Positions 16,182-23,640 of a stretch of 33,426 nt of DNA are shown in pieces. Under the pieces are notes generated by a model. That model was not told the origin of the DNA. It did no database searches and saw only the letters and a program-made list of their open reading frames with translations. The stretch covers positions 1 through 33,426 of the forward strand of contig JAPLMW010000064.1 of the NCBI GenBank assembly GCA_026386845.1. Direction: 5' to 3'. Origin of the DNA: Phycisphaerae bacterium (GTDB taxonomy: Bacteria; Planctomycetota; Phycisphaerae; Sedimentisphaerales; UBA12454). The translations under genes were made by a program, and so were the position numbers. The stretch's first letter is position 1; each line of letters begins with the position of its first letter.

Positions 16182-16226
16182 ATGATTTTACTTTCAGATA
16201 AAACGGAACAAAAGGTGCGGGGCTAA
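16182..16226 (+). CDS. 14-codon mini-ORF directly before the ETF-QO gene
   Basis: ATG behind AAAGGAG (9-nt spacing), product MILLSDKTEQKVRG, stop TAA one base before the GTG start of the ETF-QO gene. Its last codons are formed by the AAGGTGCGGGG arm of an inverted repeat. Probably a coupling or leader peptide rather than a functional protein; existence is inferred from the ribosome site and spacing only. Confidence 0.4.
   Translation: MILLSDKTEQKVRG
16212..16222. repeat. Right arm of inverted repeat before ETF-QO start
   Basis: AAGGTGCGGGG pairs with CCCCGCACCTT at 16119-16129 inside the end of the EtfBA gene. The arm lies 5 bases before the GTG start, where a ribosome site would be. The same core (AAGGTGCGGG) occurs before trpB. 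Confidence 0.6.
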
Positions 16227-16227
16227 C

Positions 16228-17898
16228 GTGAGCGAAACTAATTCAAATAAAACTTCAGTACTTATCATCGGCGCAGGGCCGGCGGGGCTATCTGCCGCCA
16301 TCACTCTTAAAAACCAGCAGCCGCAGACGGAAATCTGCGTTATCGACAAGGCTTTAGATGCGGGCAATCATAATCTTTCCGGCGCGGCACTTGAAGCGGA
16401 CTGCCTCGATATACTGCTGAATCCCGTCGATAAAGACTGGAAAAACTCAGAACAGGCAAAAAATGTGCTGGCTTATAAGATTGATAAAGACAATCTCTTG
16501 TTTGTGCTCGGCAGAACTTTTGCCTTTAACTTTTCATTTACAATGAAAATCTTCGAAGCTCTTAAAATGAATATGGCCCAAATGAGCCATTTAGGCGATT
16601 ATATAGTATCCACAAGCAAACTGACAAAATGGCTATGCCTAACGGCAAACAATCTCGGCGTAGAGGTAATACACGGCTTTGCCGCTGAGGATATTATTTA
16701 CGACGAGAAAAAAAATACGGCCACCGGCGTAAAACTCGTTGACCAGGGACTGAACAAAGAAGGACGAAAACTGCCCAACTACGTCGCGGGTGAAATCATA
16801 AACGCCGATTGTATTATTCTCGCGGAAGGCTGCGACGGCCTTGTAACGGAAAAATTCATACAAAAGGCAGGTCTGACACGACAGGCAAATCAGCTTTATT
16901 CGGTCGGAGTAAAAGAAATCATCCGTGTAAGTGATGAGCAGTTCAAAGAATTTACACCGGGCCGGGCAGTTCATGCATTGGGCTATCCGCTCTGGACGCC
17001 GGTGCTTGGGCCGGCAATGTTCGGCGGAGGCGTGATGTATCCGGTAAGCCAAAATCATATCGCCATAGGAATGATTGTCGGATTAGACTGGAAATACTGC
17101 GATTTTAATCCGCAGGATGCGCTGACCAATTTCAAAAATCACAGGTTCGTAAAAAAATTCATCGAAGGCGGAACAATCGTCGAGGCAGGCGCAAAAATGA
17201 TTCCCGAAGGCGGGTATTTTTCCCTGCCCAGATACCCGCAGACAAGCGCAATCGGAAAAGCCAACGTCCTTATCCTCGGCGACAGCGCGGGGTTCGTAAA
17301 TATGCTCAAGATTAAAGGTTTGCATAACGCGATAAAATCGGGCATAGCAGCAGGACGGGCTATCGCAGAGTGTCAAAACAACCTTAACGCGGCGGCATCA
17401 AAATACACGGAAATGCTGAATATGCTCGGCGTAATGGAAGAACTTAAACAAGCAGCGAAATTCAGACCGGCAGTTGCAAAATTAGGGCCTTTGTTCGGAA
17501 TACCTTTATTTACAATGCTCGGCAATAAGCTGCCGAGGTTTAAGGTAGAAGAAGATTACAAGGTTATGACGGGCAAAAAATATAAATATAAGCCGTCAAA
17601 AGATTACGACAAGGATACATTCACGGCGATGGCTGCAACAGAACACCGTGAAGAGCAGCCGAGTCATCTGACGATAATCAACAGGAATATCTGCGCACAG
17701 AAATGCAAACCGAATTACAATTCGCCCTGCATTACATTCTGCCCGGCAGGAGTCTATGAGACGGTAAACGAACAGGTAAAACCGGCAAATCCGTCAAACT
17801 GCCTGCACTGCAAGACCTGCCAGAGAAAATGTCCCTTCGACAACATAAGATGGACTGCACCTGAAGGCGGCGGAGGGCCGAGATACAAAAATATGTAA
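16228..17898 (+). CDS. Electron transfer flavoprotein-quinone oxidoreductase (FixC-like) with FixX-type ferredoxin tail
   Basis: A 556-residue flavoprotein that takes electrons from reduced ETF to the quinone pool. The N-terminal FAD motif is VLIIGAGPAGLSAAI (about 10-24). The middle holds ILGDSAGFVNMLKIKGLHNAIKSGIAAG, the family signature for the FAD and membrane-contact region. The C-terminus is a ferredoxin-like domain with CPAGVYE (as in FixX), CLHCKTCQRKCP and the typical ending PEGGGGPRYKNM. It is somewhat shorter than mitochondrial ETF-QO. Start is GTG at 16228, one base after a mini-ORF and 62 bp after EtfBA, so the two genes form an operon. Together they make a two-gene equivalent of etfB, etfA, fixC and fixX. 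Confidence 0.94.
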   Translation: MSETNSNKTSVLIIGAGPAGLSAAITLKNQQPQTEICVIDKALDAGNHNLSGAALEADCLDILLNPVDKDWKNSEQAKNVLAYKIDKDNLLFVLGRTFAFNFSFTMKIFEALKMNMAQMSHLGDYIVSTSKLTKWLCLTANNLGVEVIHGFAAEDIIYDEKKNTATGVKLVDQGLNKEGRKLPNYVAGEIINADCIILAEGCDGLVTEKFIQKAGLTRQANQLYSVGVKEIIRVSDEQFKEFTPGRAVHALGYPLWTPVLGPAMFGGGVMYPVSQNHIAIGMIVGLDWKYCDFNPQDALTNFKNHRFVKKFIEGGTIVEAGAKMIPEGGYFSLPRYPQTSAIGKANVLILGDSAGFVNMLKIKGLHNAIKSGIAAGRAIAECQNNLNAAASKYTEMLNMLGVMEELKQAAKFRPAVAKLGPLFGIPLFTMLGNKLPRFKVEEDYKVMTGKKYKYKPSKDYDKDTFTAMAATEHREEQPSHLTIINRNICAQKCKPNYNSPCITFCPAGVYETVNEQVKPANPSNCLHCKTCQRKCPFDNIRWTAPEGGGGPRYKNM

Positions 17899-17903
17899 AA
17901 AAA

Positions 17904-17937
17904 ATAGCTGAACGGCAAATTTTTGCCGCTCAGCTAT
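17904..17937. terminator. Terminator for the YHS lipoprotein gene (and possibly the ETF operon)
   Basis: ATAGCTGA (17904-17911) pairs with TCAGCTAT (17930-17937), with an inner CGGCAA/TTGCCG stem. On the minus strand the hairpin is followed by eight T, a strong intrinsic terminator; the plus side has no T tract. Confidence 0.8.
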
Positions 17938-17958
17938 CCGAAATCATATCCTTAATAA

Positions 17959-18441
17959 TTATTTGCACTTATTAATACACTTCTCGGGGTCTTTTTCAAA
18001 TTGTTTCTTGCAGCCTTGGCAGCAGAAACAATATTTTTTGCCTTTGTATTCAGCGCAAATATTTTCATTTACCGCTTTGCCATCTCCAACGGCACAGGTC
18101 CTTTTTTCGCACGACTTTGCTGCTGCGTTAGCATCGGAAACACATTTTACCATCTTCTTTGCACAACAGGGCTTCTTGCAATTCAGCGGACAGGCTTTTT
18201 TTGCCGCCTTTTTCGGGCAAACTTTCTTCTCTGTTTTGCATTCCTTTTTCACAGCAGTTTTGCAGACAGGTGCATTTACCTCAGCGGGGGCAGTTGTTTT
18301 TGCCGGCGCCGCTAACGAACTTTTCGTCTCGGTCTTTGCCTGCGATGAAGGCTGTGCTTTCTCATAGCAGCCGACCAACATTATTGCCAATACCGCCAAC
18401 AAAGCAGATAAAGCCAATAAAGTTTTAGATGATTTAAACAT
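17959..18441 (-). CDS. Cys- and Lys-rich lipoprotein with C-terminal YHS-type metal-binding domain
   Basis: A 160-residue protein. The signal peptide ends in a lipobox (LLALSALLAVLAIMLVGC), so it is probably anchored in an envelope membrane. A low-complexity Ala/Lys/Pro stretch follows, then many Cys pairs (CPKKAAKKACPLNCKKPCC). The C-terminus is a YHS/TRASH-like domain: ICAEYKGKKYCFCCQGCKKQF and EKDPEKCI. Such domains bind metals such as copper, but the metal here is unknown. Start at ATG 18441, preceded by AAAGGA; an upstream in-frame ATG (18495) would put 18 residues before the signal peptide. It lies about 100 bp downstream of the phosphofructokinase gene on the same strand. Confidence 0.8.
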   Translation of the reverse strand: MFKSSKTLLALSALLAVLAIMLVGCYEKAQPSSQAKTETKSSLAAPAKTTAPAEVNAPVCKTAVKKECKTEKKVCPKKAAKKACPLNCKKPCCAKKMVKCVSDANAAAKSCEKRTCAVGDGKAVNENICAEYKGKKYCFCCQGCKKQFEKDPEKCINKCK

Positions 18442-18540
18442 AGTTATCCTTTCAAATGGTATTTTTACGTTACATAAGCTTTTAATACTGCACAAATAGC
18501 AGGTTGGTTCATAAAAATCCGGTTAATCCGCCAAAGAGGG

Positions 18541-19752
18541 CTAAATCTTCGGTTTATTGCCGAGATATTCGGTTTTTGGCAGTCCGCCGGTAAGGGGCAG
18601 AGCATAATCAACAAACGCTGGCGTTATACCGTTGCCGTCTTTGTTAATAAATTCGGCCGGCATTGATTTCGTTTTCTCAGCGACATTAGCAAGCTCAGTT
18701 CTGAAAAGTTCAACGGCATAATTTTTGCCGGTGCCGGTTCGTTTAATCGCAACAGAGCCGCTGGCGTCTTTTGAAGCAAACTGAACGGCGTGTCGGCCGC
18801 ACCAGCGGGCTTCTCTGGCATCGACTTCGGATTGGAGGCCTGCAAAACTTCTTTGAAGATAGCCGAAGGTATCAGCTCGGACACGTTTGACTTTTAATTT
18901 CGCCTTTATACGCATCGCCAGATAGTCTGCCAATGCACCTGTGCCGGAAAGCTGGACATTGCCGTGGCCGTCGCGCTCATCTGTCTTGGTAACTTTCTCC
19001 GCCCAGGTAATACCGTCAGTATCGCCGATGCCCTCGCTTACCGCGATAACACATCTGCCGAGTTTTTTGTAAACCGCTTCCACATCGGCAAGAAACTTTT
19101 CCATTGTAATCGGTCTTTCCGGCAGATAAATCAGGTGCGGGCCGTCATCGTCCCTCTGTTTGCCGAGAGCTGCGGCTCCGGTTAAAAAACCTGCGTGCCT
19201 GCCCATAATACAATCAATTTTTATTCCCGGCAAAGCCCTGTTATCGAGGTCATCGCCCATTATGGCACAAGCAACAAACTTCGCCGCTGTGCCGAAGCCG
19301 GGGCAATGGTCGGTAACGAGCAAGTCGTTATCGATTGTCTTTGGAACGTGAAATGCCCGCAGCTCGAAGCCGGCCTGCTGAGCCATATTGTTTATAATAA
19401 AACAGGTATTAGCCGAATCATTGCCGCCGATATAAAAGAAATAACGGATATCCTGCTTTTTAAATACGTCGAGGATTTTTTTGCAGTATTCGTCATCGGG
19501 CTTATCTCTGCTTGAGCCGAGCGCAGATGAGGGACTTGCCGCGACGGTTTCAAGCACGTCGTCGGAGATTTTCTTTAAGTCTATGAAATTTTCCTTTACG
19601 ATGCCGCTTACCGCGTGGATTGCGCCGTAGAGATTTTTAATCTCAGGATGCTTTTTCGCTTCTTCGATTACGCCGACCAAAGAAGCGTTAATAACACCCG
19701 TCGGGCCGCCCGACTGACTTACAACAGCATTTGCTTTCGGGGCATTTGCCAT
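18541..19752 (-). CDS. PPi-dependent 6-phosphofructokinase
   Basis: A 403-residue enzyme that interconverts fructose 6-phosphate and fructose 1,6-bisphosphate. SQSGGPTGVINASL (12-25) is the N-terminal phosphate loop. IGGNDS at 108-113 has Asp in the position where ATP enzymes have Gly, and PKTIDND (137-143) has Lys where ATP enzymes have Gly; both point to pyrophosphate as phosphoryl donor. GFGTAAKF and MGRHAGFLTG are conserved. The reaction with PPi is reversible, so it can serve glycolysis and gluconeogenesis. ATG at 19752 with AAAGG upstream, and a good promoter just before it. Donor specificity is inferred from these residues, not measured. Confidence 0.92.
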   Translation of the reverse strand: MANAPKANAVVSQSGGPTGVINASLVGVIEEAKKHPEIKNLYGAIHAVSGIVKENFIDLKKISDDVLETVAASPSSALGSSRDKPDDEYCKKILDVFKKQDIRYFFYIGGNDSANTCFIINNMAQQAGFELRAFHVPKTIDNDLLVTDHCPGFGTAAKFVACAIMGDDLDNRALPGIKIDCIMGRHAGFLTGAAALGKQRDDDGPHLIYLPERPITMEKFLADVEAVYKKLGRCVIAVSEGIGDTDGITWAEKVTKTDERDGHGNVQLSGTGALADYLAMRIKAKLKVKRVRADTFGYLQRSFAGLQSEVDAREARWCGRHAVQFASKDASGSVAIKRTGTGKNYAVELFRTELANVAEKTKSMPAEFINKDGNGITPAFVDYALPLTGGLPKTEYLGNKPKI

Positions 19753-19791
19753 TTTTAAAACCTTTCAAAATTAAATATATATAAAGCGGCT

Positions 19792-19819
19792 ATTATACAT
19801 ATCTGACTGCCAGCGGCAA
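19792..19819 (-). promoter_or_regulatory. Predicted promoter of the phosphofructokinase gene
   Basis: On the minus strand TTGCCG (19814-19819), 16-bp spacer, TATAAT (19792-19797), about 40 bp before the start codon. Confidence 0.6.
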
Positions 19820-19865
19820 GGGGAAACCTGCAGCCTGGAAACAAAAGAAATGGAACTTTAAAAGC

Positions 19866-20549
19866 TCAGCGGCCAATTCCAAATGTGCCGATATGGTCGC
19901 TATGATTCAACATTTTTATCCGCGCGAGAATTCCTTTGCCTGCTTTGGAATCGAACCAAAACTCCCTACACACCGGAAAACCTTTGCTGATTGGAAAAGC
20001 AGCATTTTTCAATTCTTCCTGCGGGTATTTTGGGCCTACGCTAAAAAGCACCCAGCTAACCGGCGAAGGCGGAGAGTTTGCCTTGTTGTTGTATGATGGC
20101 AAAGGTTTTCCTGACATAATCGCCGGATAACCTGTCGGCACATATAAAGTCTGAAAGAAAGGTGAGCCTGTATAATCATAACTCAACCCCGGAGAGATAT
20201 ATTTATAAGTGCAGCCGGGATTAAATTTATCTTCAATCTTTGCAAATCGGATTCTGCCGGCATTGCCGCCCGGCAGATAATTGCCTTTTACCAGCTCCTG
20301 CGGCAGTGAGTATGAATAAATTATCGCTGACGGATTGCAGTCTGCTCGCGTCGGTGGGAATTTGTTGTTATTGCATATCGAATAAGCCTCAAGGGCAGTG
20401 CCTATATCACAAAGCTCGGCGTTAACTACTAAAATTTTAGCCTGCAGTCTTGCCCTGGACAGCGCCGGCATAAGCATAGAGAGTAATGACGCAATTATGG
20501 CCATTACCACCAAAAGCTCAACAAGACTAAATCCTTTTTTTGAATCCAT
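19866..20549 (-). CDS. Type IV pilin/pseudopilin-like protein with prepilin signal
   Basis: A 227-residue protein with a prepilin peptidase site: KKG|FSLVELLVVMAIIASLLSMLMPAL, cleaved after Gly with Glu at mature position 5, then a hydrophobic helix. The rest (LSRARLQAKILVVNAELCDIGTALEAY and a Pro/Tyr-rich globular part) resembles the many pseudopilin-like proteins of planctomycetes whose role is not known. Envelope location is likely. ATG at 20549 with only a weak AAGAA site. It follows the dockerin-tailed gene by 29 bp on the same strand, so they are probably co-transcribed. Confidence 0.82.
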   Translation of the reverse strand: MDSKKGFSLVELLVVMAIIASLLSMLMPALSRARLQAKILVVNAELCDIGTALEAYSICNNNKFPPTRADCNPSAIIYSYSLPQELVKGNYLPGGNAGRIRFAKIEDKFNPGCTYKYISPGLSYDYTGSPFFQTLYVPTGYPAIMSGKPLPSYNNKANSPPSPVSWVLFSVGPKYPQEELKNAAFPISKGFPVCREFWFDSKAGKGILARIKMLNHSDHIGTFGIGR

Positions 20550-20578
20550 TCTATTCTTATTTTACCCGAAACTGCAAA

Positions 20579-21577
20579 TCAGTTACAGCCCCCGCTGCCG
20601 GGAGCACACATGAGCCAGTCGGCAGCCATATCGGCAAGGTCCTTGAAATTTATTATACCATCATTATTGACATCGCCGACAAGATTTCTCGGTTTCGGAC
20701 GGCGGTCCGTCAAAACCCTGCCGTTTCCGTCATAGTTCGGCACCCATATTCTATACCCTGCCATATCAGAGCCTTCCTGGTCAAATATGCCGATTACATC
20801 AAACACATTATTCAGATTATTCGAGCCGGGATAAATGCCGTATCCGATTCCAAGTTTCACATCGAATGTTTTTACCCCGTTTGTTATTCTAAGAGTCGCG
20901 TCTTTATCCCATCCGTTGGCATCTACAAAAGAAACATTGCTTATGCGAACAAGCCTGCCCTGATAATATTCGCATCCGCTGATTCTGCTCTGCACAAAAA
21001 TAAAGTTATCGTTTCCATCCTTGACATCATTCAGCGTAATCAACTCAGGATTAGGCAGTCCTACAGCAGCGTTAAGGAGTTCTACTTTAAAGTCATTGGC
21101 CGGGTCCGTATCATGTCTTTCGTTGATATTCGTTTTTCCGCCATAATATTTTAACAGGCCTGTAACCCGCACCTTGTCGCCCGGCGCAAAATCGTAACCG
21201 GTGCAGGGGTCGTGGTCAATCCGAAACACTTCTGCCAGCCACTGCCCATTCGTATATGTGCCGCTGCCGCCCCAGAGATTGTCGTAGCACTGTCCCATCC
21301 ATACCGCAGTGCCGGCATGGTCATTTCCTTCGCCCTGAACATATATCTGCCACATTCCTCCCGGCCCGGGGCTATTTTGATCAGGCATCGCATCCAGTAT
21401 ATATAAAGGGTCATTGAGTATGATTCCTTCGACAGCAACTTTGTTCCATGTCTGCAAATCAGGATGAATCCCGACTCCATATTCGTCAACCGCCTGAACA
21501 TTCATATGTGTCTCGGCTAAACAAATTGTCGTAAATAAAAATATCACTATACAAAGTAATCTTCCCTCTTCCTTCAT
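20579..21577 (-). CDS. Secreted protein with C-terminal dockerin-like module
   Basis: A 332-residue exported protein of unknown function. A short signal peptide (GRLLCIVIFLFTTICLAET) is followed by a globular domain with several OB-fold-like hints (KVAVEGIILNDPLY, GDKVRVTGLLKYYGG, GRLVRISNVSFVD, NNVFDVIGIFDQEG), spaced like nucleic-acid or carbohydrate-binding beta barrels; no catalytic motif is evident. It ends in LVGDVNNDGIINFKDLADMAADWL, one calcium-loop-like dockerin unit followed by a short Cys tail (MCAPGSGGCN). The same kind of tail closes the M6 protease at 12898. Start at ATG 21577 behind AGGAAGG; a longer frame to 21661 is not supported. Confidence 0.75.
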   Translation of the reverse strand: MKEEGRLLCIVIFLFTTICLAETHMNVQAVDEYGVGIHPDLQTWNKVAVEGIILNDPLYILDAMPDQNSPGPGGMWQIYVQGEGNDHAGTAVWMGQCYDNLWGGSGTYTNGQWLAEVFRIDHDPCTGYDFAPGDKVRVTGLLKYYGGKTNINERHDTDPANDFKVELLNAAVGLPNPELITLNDVKDGNDNFIFVQSRISGCEYYQGRLVRISNVSFVDANGWDKDATLRITNGVKTFDVKLGIGYGIYPGSNNLNNVFDVIGIFDQEGSDMAGYRIWVPNYDGNGRVLTDRRPKPRNLVGDVNNDGIINFKDLADMAADWLMCAPGSGGCN

Positions 21578-21709
21578 CTCGAAACCTTCCTGCGAAACAG
21601 TTGCGCATAAAAAAATGAAAATCGTGCTACTAAGCATAATACAACTGCTGATAGTGGGCAAGAAAATTTATGGAAAAACCGAAAAAATCCCGTAAAATGA
21701 CCTAAAAAT

Positions 21710-22102
21710 ATGAATACTATCTCGAAAGTTACCGAAATGTCAAAAAATGAACCTTTTGTTGCCATTTTAAGTGAAAAATCGGAGCATCAGCCCCTTTTAA
21801 CGGGTTTGCCGCAAACCGGCGGTATGCGTTCCGGAATGGTCAACCTGCTGCCGGGGCGGGATTGCGGAGAACACTCAACAGAGGATAACGAAGAAATGCT
21901 GATTTTCCTTTCCGGACAGGGACAGGCTGTTATTGGCGATAGAAAAACACTCCAAATCGGCAAAGGAAAAATAATTTACATACCGCCGCGGACCATTCAT
22001 AATATAATGAATAACTCGAATGAGCCGCTGTGCTACGTTTACTGCGTATCGCCGACAGACAGCAATTCCTTCGACAGGCTCAGGACTATGGGAGAAAAAT
22101 AA
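21710..22102 (+). CDS. Small cupin-domain protein
   Basis: A 130-residue single-cupin protein. Motif 1 is GRDCGEHSTEDNEEMLIFLSGQG (with only the first of the two usual His) and motif 2 is IPPRTIHNIMNNS. Together they give His and Glu ligands for a metal or small molecule; the activity is not predictable. The last residues (SFDRLRTMGEK) look like translated dispersed repeat rather than cupin fold. The stop overlaps nothing but is one base from the NikR start (TAAaATG), so the genes are co-translated; a link to nickel is possible. Start is uncertain: ATG at 21710 or 21734, neither with a strong ribosome site. Confidence 0.78.
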   Translation: MNTISKVTEMSKNEPFVAILSEKSEHQPLLTGLPQTGGMRSGMVNLLPGRDCGEHSTEDNEEMLIFLSGQGQAVIGDRKTLQIGKGKIIYIPPRTIHNIMNNSNEPLCYVYCVSPTDSNSFDRLRTMGEK

Positions 22103-22103
22103 A

Positions 22104-22526
22104 ATGTCCGATATCGAACGCATAGGTGTATCGCTGGAAAAAGACCTGCTTGCGGTATTCGACAAGTTTATCAGCGAAAAGAGCTACAAAAATCGTTCCG
22201 AGGCAATCCGTGATTTAATTCGTGAGCATTTATCAAAACAGAAACTTGAACATAAAAAAACGCCTGCAATCGGCGCGATTTTTCTTATCTATGACCATCA
22301 TACGGCGCATATTTCCAGCGTCTTTAAAAGACTGCAGCATCACAAACCGATAAAAACAATATCTTCAATCCATGTCTATATAGACCACCGTAACTGTCTT
22401 GAGATTCTGATTGTAAGAGGTTTGGCTTTAGACATAAACGCAATGGGTGAGAAGATGATAAGCCTTCGCGGCGTAAAGCACGGCTATATAAATCTTGTGG
22501 CTACAAACGAAGAAACAAAAACTTAA
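22104..22526 (+). CDS. nikR: NikR-type nickel-responsive transcriptional regulator
   Basis: A 140-residue regulator. The N-terminal ribbon-helix-helix is RIGVSLEKDLLAVFDKFI...YKNRSEAIRDLIREHL (about 5-42). The C-terminal ACT-like domain holds the nickel ligands expected for NikR: H in YDHHTAH, then IHVYIDHRNCLEILIVRG, which gives H-x-H-type residues and the Cys before LE. When nickel is bound, NikR represses nickel uptake genes. No nickel transporter is next to it, so the target lies elsewhere. ATG at 22104, one base after the cupin stop. It ends 4 bp from a convergent membrane-protein gene. Confidence 0.93.
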   Translation: MSDIERIGVSLEKDLLAVFDKFISEKSYKNRSEAIRDLIREHLSKQKLEHKKTPAIGAIFLIYDHHTAHISSVFKRLQHHKPIKTISSIHVYIDHRNCLEILIVRGLALDINAMGEKMISLRGVKHGYINLVATNEETKT

Positions 22527-22530
22527 CTTT

Positions 22531-22923
22531 CTAATTATCCGCCAGCAGAACTTCGTAAACCGCATATATCATAACCGCTGCGATAACAGCGTAGCTTGTC
22601 CACAATTGCCATTGCTGAACCATATTCGCGGCAGTTTCTTTAGCCAGAAGATACAATACTCCCGGCAATTGCGACGACACCAGCAAAAGATTCGGGAACA
22701 TCAGCACTAATATCATCACTGCTGCAGGCAGCAATATAAACGCCGCCAGCAGCATTCTTTCCTGCCGGACAACTTTTCTAATCGCTTCCTGTTGCTCAAT
22801 TGTCAGGATTTTAGCCAGAAGCCTCCGAGCAAACTCCCGCCGAACCGGCTCACGGTGTTCCTTCAATGCTTTTTTCAGCATCCCATCAAATTTTCGTTCA
22901 TTTTGTTTATTTTCAGCAAACAT
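22531..22923 (-). CDS. Small two-helix membrane protein, partner of the ECF sigma factor
   Basis: A 130-residue protein. A basic, helical N-terminal cytosolic part (MLKKALKEHREPVRREFARRLL and a second helix EQQEAIRKVV) is followed by two hydrophobic segments (AAFILLPAAVMILVLMF near 59-75, and YAVIAAVMIYAVYEVLL near 110-126). It begins with ATG overlapping the sigma stop as TAATG, so the two are coupled. This position and topology fit an anti-sigma factor, but I see no zinc-binding HxxxCxxC motif and the assignment is inference. Confidence 0.65.
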   Translation of the reverse strand: MFAENKQNERKFDGMLKKALKEHREPVRREFARRLLAKILTIEQQEAIRKVVRQERMLLAAFILLPAAVMILVLMFPNLLLVSSQLPGVLYLLAKETAANMVQQWQLWTSYAVIAAVMIYAVYEVLLADN

Positions 22924-23489
22924 TAGTAAAGCCTTTCAATCTTATCACCCAGCAATTCTTTAAGCCTTTGGCGTCCTCTGAACAGATAAACTTTAACGGT
23001 ATTTTGTCGTTTTTTCATAATATCCGCAACCTCTTTTATGCTTTTTTCCTGCCGATAATATAAGACGACTGCCATAGCCTGGTCCTGCGGCAGTTTTTTC
23101 ACGGCATCCCATACAATTTCGGGATTACCGTCAGATTTTCCCCAATGGGCGATTTCATGTTCTTGTGTATATTGGTTCTGAAGCTTTTCCTGCAATTTTT
23201 GCCGGTGGATTTTCTGCCGAATATGGCTTATCGCCTTATTATACGCTATTTTCCACAGCCAGGTGCTCAACTTTGCCCTGCCGATGTATTTATTCAGCCC
23301 CTGATAAGCCGCCAAAAATGTCTCGCTTGCGATATCTTCTGTCTCGTTTTCGCCAAGCCCCAGCAGCCGGCAGCACATAAAAACCTGCTGCTGGTATTTT
23401 TCAACAAACTCGGCAAATGCCCTTCTGTCGCCGCTGCGCAGCCGGCGTATTAAATCTGCCTGTCTATTTTGCCCGGTATTGTCTGCCAA
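22923..23489 (-). CDS. ECF-type RNA polymerase sigma factor
   Basis: A 188-residue sigma factor of the extracytoplasmic-function group. Region 2: DRRAFAEFVEKYQQQVFMCCRLL, DIASETFLAAYQGLNKYIG and LSTWLWKIAYNKAISHIRQ (about 21-92). Region 4: AVKKLPQDQAMAVVLYYRQEKSIKEVADIMKKRQNTVKVYLFRGRQRLKELL (about 128-178) with a helix-turn-helix. Start is TTG at 23489, with AGGAG nine bases upstream. Upstream and divergent is an envelope lipoprotein gene, so an envelope-stress circuit is plausible. The spacer carries a perfect inverted repeat. Confidence 0.9.
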   Translation of the reverse strand: MADNTGQNRQADLIRRLRSGDRRAFAEFVEKYQQQVFMCCRLLGLGENETEDIASETFLAAYQGLNKYIGRAKLSTWLWKIAYNKAISHIRQKIHRQKLQEKLQNQYTQEHEIAHWGKSDGNPEIVWDAVKKLPQDQAMAVVLYYRQEKSIKEVADIMKKRQNTVKVYLFRGRQRLKELLGDKIERLY

Positions 23490-23508
23490 AAAAGGGACTC
23501 CTTTTATG

Positions 23509-23579
23509 TATTAGTCGCACAAAATAGCAAAAAGTTTCATATTTTTATGAAACCTTTACAATAAATCTTGCGACTAATA
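23509..23579. repeat. Nested inverted repeat between divergent genes
   Basis: TATTAGTCGCA (23509-23519) pairs with TGCGACTAATA (23569-23579). Between them GTTTCAT and ATGAAAC form a second hairpin. Possible regulator site or autoregulation element for the ECF sigma and the lipoprotein. Confidence 0.7.
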
Positions 23580-23640
23580 AGTAAAATCGTAACAATAATA
23601 ACTGAAAAATTAAACAAGTCTATATATAAAGGGAAAAACA

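Noticed and set aside
20540-21154. 204-codon open frame on the plus strand
   Set aside because: Antisense to the dockerin-tailed protein, which has a signal peptide, ribosome site and domain support.
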